Positions 13,302-24,342 of a stretch of DNA of 64,000 bases are shown piece after piece. The position numbers and the translations under genes were made by a program. Under the pieces are notes generated by a model, which saw only the letters and a list, made by a program, of their open reading frames with translations, ran no database searches and had not been told where the DNA came from. The first letter of the stretch is position 1. Every line of letters starts with the position of its first letter. This DNA comes from Thuidium tamariscinum (taxonomy: Eukaryota > Streptophyta > Bryopsida > Hypnales > Thuidiaceae): assembly GCA_947034885.2 (NCBI GenBank), contig OX344750.2, positions 20,702,053 to 20,766,052 on the forward strand, in the 5' to 3' direction.

Positions 13302-14034
13302 GGGTCATTGCAAGAAACGCCGGTCCTATTCTCCGTCACAATGGGAGTGACGTCATTCTTTTCTGCTATAACTTTTGAATTTAAAAATCTAACAATATGA
13401 AATAATTACTGGACCTCTCTAACTTGATGGTTTTCACATCCCTTATTTTTCAGAAATTAAAAATAATAATTTTATATTTAAAAATCATTTTTCTTAATTT
13501 GTCACAAACAGAGGTTTAAGGGTTTTTACTACGTTCAGAGTCCCCAAATTTAATTATCTAAAGCTGAAATTTTCATGGTGCATTTGCATAGTAGGAAACC
13601 ATATTCCTACCAAAAGAAATCTAAAAATACATTATTTTATGTCCTCCACATGCATGCAAACAGCACTCCCATTGCATGCAATTTCTGAACATTGATGATG
13701 GTACTAAGATAATTTTTTTGGTAAAATCTCATCACCATCAACTCTACCCAAATGGCCAATTTTTAGATTTGAGAAAAATAACTTTTCCTATTTTTTACAA
13801 ATTAAAATCTAAATATGCCCATTTTCATGAGTTTTGGCACTTTTCTAATTCTCCTACTTAAAGAATTTTCCAAAGCTTTTCCTTCATAGGGAACCTTCTT
13901 CTTTAAGGTATATGCATTTTATATATTTTTCATGTTTTTTTAAAATTGTTTTTCTAATTAAATAGTACTCCCGAAAAAAAAAGTGTCCAAATCCAGAATG
14001 CTACAAAAATGGACGCCCTTTCTTGCAATGACCC
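13302..14034. mobile_element. Non-autonomous TIR element, ~735 bp
   Basis: The left end GGGTCATTGCAAGAAA is matched exactly, in inverted orientation, by TTTCTTGCAATGACCC at the right end. Similarity continues inwards (CGCCGGTCC against GGACGCCC). The interior is AT-rich and non-coding, so it cannot encode a transposase. The superfamily is not assigned because the target-site duplication is unclear. Confidence 0.7.
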
Positions 14035-15271
14035 TACTGTAATTGAAAAAGAACTGAAGTTCTGTTTCCGGTGACTTTGGCTAGCCTTGACGATTTTTGC
14101 AAATTTGATGTGACTAAATGCATAGTACTTGCAATGTATGTTAGAAGTCATAGTTTTTTGACAATTACCAAACTATAATTATTACTTTTGAAGTTAGTAG
14201 ATTTGTTAAACAAATCTATTATCCTAATAATTCAATTGGTTGTCTATGATGTACATATTTATGTATTGTTTGAAACGAAATACATAAAGAATCAAATCCT
14301 ATAGTAGTAATGATGCTAATTTCTGAAAGGTGCTAGAAGGAGGTATGCAATTGATGGGTTTGCAATGTATGAACAGGTGACTTGCACTTATACAACAAAT
14401 AGGTGTCAATTTCCATGTAGTATGTGCATGTGTCCAGTTCAAGAATTGGTGAATGTACAAAGAACATATGAATACCATACAGAGCCTACAATGAAAGTAA
14501 TCTATAACCAAATGATGGAAGCACCTCCAAGTAGATGAAACAACATATCAAAGCAATATTCGTTGCATCCAGTGGAGGTATATTTATTATTAAAAGATGC
14601 AATGTTTTTTTGAAATTTTATATTGAAAAATTGTAATGGTGAGTGTATATGAAAATTGAATATTAGTCATTAAGTGTAGAATGTTTTGTTTCTTGTTTTA
14701 GTTTTTCATTCTTGGAATTATTTATTTATTTGTTTATAAAATATTAAACTATAGAAAAAATTCTTCAATAAAATTTGGGACTCAAGGTTATGGGTATTGG
14801 TTATTGTGGAAATCAATGTGCACTTTGGGGTTTTGCTAGAGGAGAGACGGAAATTGGCAATCCTTATAGAGCCATCAATGTAGACGTTTTACATCAAGCG
14901 GATTTGGGTGTTTTCAAAACATTGATGGATGTCCTACAAGAGATCTCAAAAGAACTAAATCCTAATCCAATATTACAATTAGATGAGAGGATAATGGCAA
15001 TAAAAAAATCAGGAAGATTCTTTCATTTTTGATTGCCTGGCTCATCACGAGGAGGGTATTTTACATCAAACGCAAACTTTGCTGCTTTTGAGCATCGTTC
15101 AGTTATGCAGGTGAGAAAAAACATAATTGATGGAGAGCATTATTCTTTTTTGTTATGAACGTTCAGAATTGTTGAATTTGGTTGTAAATGAATTAGTTTC
15201 AATTTGAATGTACTTTGCATCTTGTCATTACTATGTGTTCTAAATTAATTTAAATTAAAGTCAATAGTTTT

Positions 15272-16212
15272 TTAACCCCTAAAGCCCTGAACAACGTTTT
15301 TTGAGATTATAAATTTTTTGGGCAGCTCACTACCAAAGGAGTTTTTATTTTTTTTCTTTAAAATTTTGATACAATGTGTGCCCAAGGAGTAGCTTTAAGG
15401 CCCAATAATTTTCATAACTTTTGACTTCATGGTTAAAAAGTTATGGCAGGATATGTTGTTTTGTTTACTCGACGGACAGCCCAGGCAGCTAAAAAAACTT
15501 CTTCAAAAAAACTTTTTTCTTAAAAGTGAAATTTCAAATTGGTTCTTTAGGTATATACAGACATGGGAAGCTTTGAATCAATCCATTCCAATCAATGAGT
15601 CAAAAGTTATGAAGATTTTGAGTATGGGGTAGTTTGTGGCCAACTACAGTACAAAAACAATTTGAAATTCTTCATTTAATTCAATTTTTCATATTTTTGG
15701 AAAAAAATAAAAACAAAAGATGTAGATTGTTTATCACAACATTTTAACCATTGGAATTGAAAATTTTCAATTCCATGAATAAAATGTTCACAATTTAGTA
15801 TTTTGGCTCATTTTTTACTTCTTTCTACTTACTTATTTTTTCCTATATGTTGTACAATTCCAAATAGTTTGAAATTTTTTGAGAATGTAGCCAACTTGAA
15901 TTGAAGTATTAATTCAAAGAGTAACAACCATTTTGAAATTTTTTTCACACAAATGTGACCTTGTGAAGTGCAGTTGCCCGGATTTTCGCAGGGATAAAAA
16001 AACAATTTTTGTCAATTCAAATGCTTATATCTTGCAATCTACACGGTGGAAATTTCTGAAATTTTTTCCACATGTTTACAAACCACCTTACTACAAGATC
16101 CTATGGTTATACAAGTCAAAATGTGTTTTGAAAAAAAAATTGAACTTGTATTAGAAATGGCAGTTTTGGAGCATTTTTGGTGAAAACATAGTCAAAAACC
16201 TTTAGGGGTTAA
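15272..16212 (+). mobile_element. TTAA-flanked non-autonomous element, family A copy 1 (piggyBac-like)
   Basis: The element runs from TTAA|CCCCTAAAG to CTTTAGGGG|TTAA, giving a perfect 9-bp terminal inverted repeat with TTAA on both sides. A TTAA target duplication with CCC-starting ends is the hallmark of piggyBac transposons. It shares its interior with 21482-22427, 41937-43184 and, more distantly, 31052-31970 and 48280-49083. Shared landmarks are GGGCAGCTCACTA, GTAGCTTTAAGGCCCA and GATCCTATGGTTA. No transposase is encoded. It sits inside the Plavaka pseudogene and is therefore younger than that gene. Confidence 0.8.
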
Positions 16213-17892
16213 TTAAATAACAACAAATTTTATTTTGCCTCGAGTTCACTTATTTTTGAAATCACATTCTAAGGAGAAAATAATTTTATGTGTAGGTTAT
16301 TGTATTTTGTTTGCTAGGTTTACTGCCAAATTTTTTTGTTCAAGCGATTGTAAGCTTCTTGGAATGGTATGAGGTATCTTGTCATCAAAGAGAATTCAAT
16401 GAAGAGAAGTTCATATCTATGGAACAGTCAATGACTAGGTATTTATAATGGAATTTTGTTTTGATAGAGAATTAAAGATTTAGATGTTGAATATACTATT
16501 ATTTATAATAGAAAAAGGACATACAAAATATATTTTCATGTATTCTTCATAAAAATTGCAATGGTTGGTTTATTTTAGAAGGTTGCTATTATGTGGGCTT
16601 AGAAGTATTAGCCCATGAGCTTTGAAGACTATACACCTACTACAAAATTGTCTTCATTAAGAAAGTTTTCTATAATTTTAGTATATTTATATTATAGAGA
16701 CCTATGTTGTAGGTGTTTATACTATGAGCACCTACAATAGTTGTATGACATCTTCTAATATGCATGCTTAAGACTTACATACTAACATTGTCATACCCAC
16801 ATACTAGCACTATTACAAAATTGTACATGTGTCGCAAGACTATTGACCTATGTAAAATACATTTAGGAATATGGCAAAAATCAAACTTCAATTTGATAAA
16901 AATTCATAATATGAAGCATTACATAGCTTCAATCAAATGATCTAGCACTCCGGTGGAATATAGTACAAATATGTATGAGCATCTTCACATAGCTATTGTA
17001 AAAACAGGTTATAGGATAAGCAATAGAAAGAATTTTCTTGATCATATTATAAAATACAACCAAAGACTTGAAGTTCTTAGAAAGGACGCAATGAGAAATG
17101 GAGCTTATTCTCGTTCAATTGGGAAGAATGCAACACTAGACAAGGTACATAAAAAGATAGTTTTGAAATTGTTGTAGTATAAAAGTTTTTAGCAATACTT
17201 TGAATCCTAACTATAAACATGCAAGGAAGTTGGCATGAGGATGTATAAATGTGAAATGTTTTCTTAGCTTTCTAGAAAATTTGAATTGGAGGGATGGTTG
17301 TTTGTGCAGACTTTAGAGATTGGAAAACACATTCTAGCAGGTTTTTTTACAAACTTGAATATAGATAGACTTCAATTGCCCACACTTACGGGAGGACCAT
17401 CTACACATTCAAGGAACCAACAACAACAACAAATGGTGAAAATAATTTCACAAGAAGACATCCAAACAAATTTGAAGATTTGTTTGGAAGCTTATTTAAA
17501 CCAGAATCACATGATAGGAAGTCAGGTATGTGTGTGCTCTCTTGTTTTTGGTGTTTTGCTATTGCATTATAATTTTCACACATTTAATGGTATTTCATGT
17601 GAGTGTAAAAATAAATGTTGAGTATCAAGTTGAAATGCTTATAGGTTATTCAAATTTATAGATCTATAGCTCTATGTCCTAGTCAAAGCTTAAGATTTGA
17701 AGCAACTCCAACGTTTACCCATGCAACATCAAGTTTTCATGCTAAAGAGTGGTTTGGCAACATTTCAATAAAAATGGAAGAAGAAAATGAAACGAAAAGG
17801 ACATGTTATGCTCAACTCCGCCTTCTTTTCAAGTGCAATGTGAAAGTAGTAGGAGACACTTATGAAACCAAAGAGTTATGTTTGGTGAAGAA

Positions 17893-19354
17893 AAAGGGTT
17901 GCTATTTTGTGAGCCTATGAGCGTGAGCTTGTAAGCTTGTGAGCCTACGAGCCTACACAATTTTTTGAAGATTCCATCTAAAACTTTTGGCCAAATTTGA
18001 TAAACTTTGGTAAATTTTAGTGCCTATTACCATGGAACTATTATTGTAGACCTATTACCGTGGTCCCTTGAATAACTTTGCTTTACCATTTATTGTACTT
18101 TGCTAGATCTTATAAAGAAAAAAAAATAGTGACTAATTATAATTTTTTTGAAATCAAATGAGGTTATTTCACAAATTTAGATTTTTGTGAACACTCTCCT
18201 TAGTCTTGCTTCTTAGTACCTTGGCACCGAGGGGAGTTCCACAGCCTTGATTAAAAAAAATTCTTCCCCCCCCCGGCAATTGTAGGACTCCACTCGGCCA
18301 AAAAACAAAAAAAACAATTTTTTTGTTTTTTGTTTTTTTTGGCAATAATAATTTTATTAGAGCCGTGGGACTCCTCTTGGTGCCGAGGGGTACTAAGAAG
18401 CAAGACCAAGGAGAGTGTTCACAAAAATCTAACAAACCTTGACAAGTATTGTTTCAAAATGATAAATAAACAACCATTGGATCAAGAAAGAAGAAATGAA
18501 TCCCTTCATTGGATGAACAAGAGTATAATGAGTCAACTAATCAATAATCTTGTATAACAAAGTTCATTCTTTACAAAAGTAATCCCTATCAATCAAATTT
18601 TTTTTTAAATCTTAACAAGTTCCATTATTAATACATTAAGACAAAATTGTAGGTGCCTACATTGGCCTTTGAAAAGACCTACGCTACTATAAGATACTCA
18701 TGAACAAAATGAAATTTGGTGCAACTAAGTTCTTTCCATATATAATGAAATCATAGAAACAAATTTTTTTCTAAAATTTAAGCAAGTCAATTGACTTAAA
18801 AATGAAGAGGGAATAATTGATGCCCTCCTATTGGCCTTGAGAAGACTTATAATGCTACAAGACATGATCAACCAAAATAAAATTTAGTATAGCAAAGATT
18901 TTTATCAACAAATTTTTTTTCTAAAATCTAAACAACTGTAATAATAATACATCTATAAAAATCATTAGTACCTTTCCCTAAGCCTCAAAAAGATCTACAT
19001 TATTATAGGATAATGATCAACCAATACTTTATATTAATTTAATTCCATCTTTATTCATCTTTCATATCAATTGAGTTCTTCATTTTTGTAATGTATACTT
19101 TTAAGTAAGATTGAAAATTAGAATCTTTATCCAATTTGAATATAACCACGGTAATAGGTCCACAGTAATAGGTCTACAAAAATAGGTACTAAAATTTATT
19201 AGAAATAAAAAATTCTGATTCAAATTTTAAGATGGAATCAATTTTAATGAATGAAATTAAGTTTTATAATACTTCTTCAAATTTTTAAGTTTTGTGCTCA
19301 CAAAATCCCTGTTCTACGCTCACACGCTCACAAGCTCACAGAATAGCACCGTTG
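17893..19354. mobile_element. Mutator-like TIR element with 9-bp target duplication
   Basis: GGTGAAGAA occurs directly on both sides (17884-17892 and 19355-19363), and the two flanks rejoin into one transposase reading frame (...LVKK / VKKYEE...). The ends are inverted repeats built on TGCTATTYTGTGAGC. Further inverted arms lie inside: 17990-18065 against 19144-19200, with CCTATTACCRTGG against CCACGGTAATAGG. A 9-bp duplication with long terminal repeats suggests the Mutator superfamily. Nothing inside is coding. A second foldback element is nested at 18177-18432. Confidence 0.7.
18177..18432. mobile_element. Foldback element nested in the TIR element
   Basis: The left arm starts TTAGATTTTTGTGAACACTC and continues through TTGCTTCTTAGTACC and CACCGAGGGG. 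The right arm is the reverse complement, ending AGTGTTCACAAAAATCTAA. Arms are about 65 bases with a few mismatches. The spacer contains C-, A- and T-runs. Its strong arm identity suggests it is younger than the host element. Confidence 0.8.
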
Positions 19355-19535
19355 GGTGAAGAAGTATGAAGAGATAGAATTTGATAATATAGTGAAGTGT
19401 GTAGTATTGAAGTGGTTTGAAAATGTTGAAGGATCATATGAGGTCATCGATATACATAAGATGATTAAATCTATTCACATTGTACCAGATTTTAGGAGCG
19501 TAGGTCGATATTTCGTAAATGGATATAAGTTTTAA

Positions 19536-21481
19536 AGTGTTTTTTTTAACCAATGGTGCCATCAAAGACTACTCTATAATATAAAACCACGAAAGCATTT
19601 GTAATGAGGCTATAAGTTAATTCAGTGACTTTTGAAAAGGGTGTCTAGAACTCCTCAATTGATCTTAATAGTTGAAGATTTTGAAAAGACATGTGATGAT
19701 GAAGTTCAAAAAAAAGAATAAGGCATTTATATTGGAAGTTGTAGATGTAGAGCGTCTTTAACATAAACATATTGATAAATAGGTAGAGATTCAATAAGAT
19801 AATTAGAGTCATGTAGACATCTCCTCAACGTATATGTATGAGTCATATATGTCATTAATATAGTAATGCACATGTAATGTACAAAGAATTTGTATTAGAA
19901 CTTGAATAGTTTATTAACTGCTATGTGTAGAAAGATTTTGAGTGTCAAGGAAATAGTTGAAATTACTTTATGAGAATAGAACTTGAAATATTGATGTGAA
20001 GAACTATAGGGCACATTAATAATTGTGACATTGGAGTATTTGAATATATGGATTTATGGCAATATATAATTTTTGTGAAATTGGAGTACTCTAATAAGAA
20101 TGCAATTCTAATATGAAGTGTAGCATATGAAGTTGTAGTGTTTTCTGTTCAAAGAGAGAATCCCTTGTAATTTAATACATACACCTAAGTTAAGAGGGTA
20201 TTTAAAGTGGGGCTATTTACTTTAATTTAAGTATTTAAGATGACCATAGTTTTACATCAACAGCTACAAAGGGCATATTTTCAATATACTAAATTTTTAA
20301 TAAAGTAATTCATTCTTATGGGCTTTGAAGTAGGGCTATGTTACATTTGAAATTTAGGTGTTTTAATTTTTTCCTCCCTCCACCTTTATTTAAAAAAAAT
20401 TCTTTCCAGCTACCACATACAAGTTCAAGATATACACTATGAAACAATCAATTAAATTCAATTGACATTGATGAAGTGGTAGTTTTTGACTTATTAAAGC
20501 AAATTTTTCATAGAATGAACAATTAAAAATGTAGGTAGGTTCCTATAAATATGGTTGTGATTACTTATTAATAAAATTTTAGACAGAAGATGTGAAGATG
20601 TATGTCTTTAAGAGAAATATAATTTTATCCAAATGGGGATCCAAATGAAAGTTATGCTTTCCTAAATTTTCAAGGTAGACTAAGCAATTTGGGCATGTTT
20701 TGTACATTTTTTGCAGAAACAACCCTATATTTTTGAAATTTGGCATATATGCAACTAATAAAATATAGGGTACAAGTATCTTAAGAGAATTTATTTCTCA
20801 ATTTACATTGTAAGAAAAGTGAACTTTGTTAACCATATTGGGGCAACATCAAAAAAAACATTTTCTTCTAATTTCTAGTTCTATTAGTTTGTAACCTATG
20901 AAGTCAAAATTCTTGAAACTTTTCTAAATTTTTTTCCTAATTGTATTGAATTTGAATTTCAAATGAAAAATTTCTTCATTGCACAAAAGAAGATGAAAAA
21001 GTGACTACTGTACTATGAATGCATTTAACATACTTTGATTGTAGATTGATTAAAATAATGTGAACTTTGTATTTGTTTTTTAAAATTTCATGAATGAACC
21101 TAACATCATATATAGAGGAATAGTTATAAAATTGTACTCTAGAAAGGCTTGAAGTTCATTGCCCTTGTTTTGTAGAAATAAAAGAAAAATTTCCCCGTAG
21201 ACATTGTGAACTTTCAATCCATAATTGCAAATGGGTTGATTGTTTTTTTAGGCATTGCCTTACTTGTTCCATAAATTTTACATATGATTGAATTTTTTTT
21301 AAAGAATTGGACAATGCATCTAGAATTGGCTATTTGAATTTTTGTTCTTCCAAAATACTATGATTTAGAAAATAAGAGGAAGATTAATACTAAATACTTC
21401 TAAAATTTCTATTGAAAGTATTGTATAAACATTCAATTCAATATGATTGTGTATAATATATATGGCTTCAAAGATTGAAGT
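19536..21481. other. AT-rich DNA, no gene seen
   Basis: The sequence after the Plavaka stop is non-coding on both strands, probably decayed transposon. No repeat border could be placed with confidence. Confidence 0.5.
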
Positions 21482-22427
21482 TTAACCCCTAAAGGACCAA
21501 ACTACTTTTTTTGGCAACATAGCGATTTTGGGTAGCTCACTAAGGATGGATTTTTTGTTTTTTTCTTTGAAATTTTCACACAACATGTGCCTAAGGAGTA
21601 CCTTTAAGACCCAACAATTTTCAGATTTTTGACTACATAGTTACAAAGTTATGACATGATAAGTTGATTTCTTTCTTCAACAGGCACCGAGGGGACCCAA
21701 AAAACTTCTTAAATTTTTATTTATTTTTTAAATTACAATATGAAATTGGTTTATTTGATTTCTATATGAGTAGAAAGCTTTCAATCATTTCATTTTGATT
21801 AATGAGTCAAAAATTATGACTATTTTAAGTTTGATGTAGTTTGCGGCTAGGTATAGAATCTCTACACTACAAAAAAAGTTTGAAATTCTTTGTTTAATTC
21901 AATTTTTAATGTTTTCGAAAAAAAAATATTGTGTGTACATTGTTTAACACAACATTACAACCATTGGAATTGTCTTCTCTTAACTCTATGAATAAATTGT
22001 TAATAATTTGGTATGTTGGCTAATTTTCTACTTCTTTCTATTTACTATTTTTTTCCTATATGTTGGACAATTCTAAATGATCTAAAAAATTTAAAGCATG
22101 TAGCCAACCTCACTTGAAGAATGAATCAAAAGAGTTACAATCATTTTGGACATTCTTCTATACAAATCCGCTCTTTTGAAGTGCAACTACACGGATTTTT
22201 GCAGTGGTAAAAAAAAGATTTCTGTCACTTCAAACACTAATATCTTGCAATATTTACAACGAAAATTGCTGGAATTTTTTCCACATCTTTTCAAACCTAT
22301 GTTCTAAGAGATCCTATGGTTATTTTTGTTTGAAAATTTTTTTTTCTTAGAATTTGGTAGTTATCTAAGAAATGATAGTTTTGAAGCAGTTTTGATGAAA
22401 ATATAGTAAAAAACCTTTAGGGGTTAA
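21482..22427 (+). mobile_element. TTAA-flanked non-autonomous element, family A copy 2 (piggyBac-like)
   Basis: The left end is TTAA|CCCCTAAAGGACCAAAC and the right end CCTTTAGGGG|TTAA, a perfect 10-bp terminal inverted repeat inside a TTAA duplication. The interior matches copy 1 at 15272-16212 along its whole length, with substitutions and short gaps, and both copies are close to 940 bp. It is non-coding. Having both ends intact, it is the best reference copy of family A. Confidence 0.85.
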
Positions 22428-24342
22428 TGAACTATAAATTTTGTTCTCATGTTGTGCAATATGTAGTGTGTTTAATTTAGTAATGTAAATTTGCTATATA
22501 TGCCAAATTTAATGAGGCAATTTTTGTCACTTAGGGTCAATCTTTTACACTAATGTTTAATTTTGAGTTATATATACTATGGGTATCATGGCTAAATTTT
22601 AGTATAACACCCTTCATTGCAAATTTTTTGATGTTTATTGTGTCCATTTTTGTCATCTACATGAAATAATTTATGTACATCTATATTCATCATACAATGA
22701 AAAATTTGAAATGAAGAAACTTTTATTTGTCAAAGGTAACTCATTAAAAAAAATTAATACTAAATTATGTTTTTACATAGTCTAATTTATATTTAATATA
22801 ATGTTTAGCATTTCATAGGTCCTATAGTAGCCCTACATATTATATAGATTTTTTTCCTTTGAATTAAATGGACCCTATCTTATAACTAATGTAGTTAAAA
22901 AAAAAAAAAGAGTGATCTCTTCAAGGGGTTTTGGGAGGACAAAATGGATATTGTGCAAGTTCCTGCATTCTTTGGAAATGTCCAAATTTTTTTAATTTTG
23001 TAGTGAAGAGAAAAAAACGCTTTAGTGTTATGAAATATCATTTTTATTTGAATTGGTGTCCAAGAAAAAAAATTAGAGCAGAAGAAGCTTTTTTCTATAT
23101 ATTGTGACTATAAAAAGAACCTTGAGTAACCTTTGAAAGAAAATATTGGAAGTTTATTATAAATAGATAGTAACTTCATATATATGAAAAGCTTTGAGTA
23201 ATTCCATTTGGGTTGTGTCGGTAGGAGTTGTGTTCAATATTAATTTCTATAGGCAATTAAACCATCAATGTTCTTGAAAAAGGGAACTTGTACAGGTTAT
23301 TTATGACTTCAAATTTTACATTTTTTTTGGAGGATATTGTTTTGGGAGGTTTAGATTCATATCTAGAACAATTTTATGAAATAATGAGATTAGTGTGGCA
23401 GTTTGATCTTAGAGGTCTTAGGATTTAACAACTTTCTTCAAATTGAAAAACACTTCTATTTAAAACAATTGTAGTGATTGAAAATTAAGTAATTTGAAAG
23501 AAATTGTATTCTCAAAATTTAAATTCACATCTTTATGAAATGGAAATAGAAATTGCTACTAAAAAGAATGAAAATTTTAAATCATTAAGGTTATAAGGCA
23601 GGAGGTCTGGAAACCAACTATGTGAAGGTTGAAACTAAATTTACAGGTGGTGAAACATCTTGAAATATTTTTTAATGATTTTTTCTTGAAAGATACTGTA
23701 GGTGGAAAGGCCATCTAACTCTAGTCATTTCAAATTTTATGAAGCTTTGTATAATTAATTGTGAATTTCTAAAGAGAATGTGGCATAGGGCTCAAAAATC
23801 GCCCACTCCATCAAATGTATGTAGCTTGTACATTCCTGTAAAGATTAATCAAAATGTATGTAGCTTGTACATTCTTGTAAAGATTAATCAAAATGCATTG
23901 CTTGTAATGTGAGTTGCTAACTAAAATTGACTCCCAAACGGACCGACAACAATAAACCCACATGTACTTGCGTAACAACAAAAGAAATAAAAGCAATACT
24001 GCAACAAACCAGATTTATAAAACAACTATTGCAATTCAAAAGCAATTCTACTTCAATTACAATTCAAAATTGAAATTAAACACAATGCAATAGCCATTCA
24101 AGAACAATGTAATATTAAAAACGTTATTTACAATTTCATTATTGCAATAGAATTGTTACCCTAAACAAATGTATACTTTTTATTTTTTAAATTGTTGCAA
24201 TTATTTCAAGCAAATAATATTGCAAACGCAAAATATTTTTCATTAATGCAATACAATTGAAACAATAAAGTCACAATAATGTAATCAAATGTAATTGTAG
24301 TCTGACTATTGCAATACTGTTGCAATTGTTTTTATTTTCCTG
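22428..24342. other. AT-rich upstream region of the subtilase gene
   Basis: There is no coding frame of note. A two-copy tandem repeat at 23814-23893 is listed separately. The stretch from about 24000 to 24330 is rich in CAATT/TTGCAAT motifs, probably low-complexity drift. The subtilase promoter should lie in its right part, but I can name no element. Confidence 0.45.
23814..23893. repeat. Two-copy tandem repeat, ~40-bp unit
   Basis: The unit ATGTATGTAGCTTGTACATT, followed by CYTGTAAAGATTAATCAAA, is present twice in direct succession with a single C/T difference. The near-identity points to a recent local duplication. Confidence 0.9.

Larger units (their letters stand above)
14335..19535 (+). 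pseudogene. Degenerate Plavaka-type transposase gene, broken by insertions
   Basis: Scattered exon-like blocks translate to pieces typical of Plavaka transposases. They are a Cys-rich block near 14395-14430, SLHPVE near 14560, GNPYRAINVDVLHQADLGVF (about 14856-14915), LPGSSRGGYF (about 15033), LPNFFVQAIVSFLEWYEV (about 16320-16374), YSTNMYEHLHIAIVKTGYR (about 16955), SFHAKEWFGNI with YAQLRLLF (about 17733-17832), and VKKYEEIEFDNIV running to a stop at 19535. Two in-frame TGA codons (14536-14538 and 15030-15032) stand where Arg CGA is likely, as deamination would give. A TTAA-flanked element (15272-16212) and a TIR element (17893-19354) interrupt it. It cannot make a functional transposase. 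Plavaka elements are best known from fungi; the assignment rests on remembered motifs, not a search. Confidence 0.7.
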
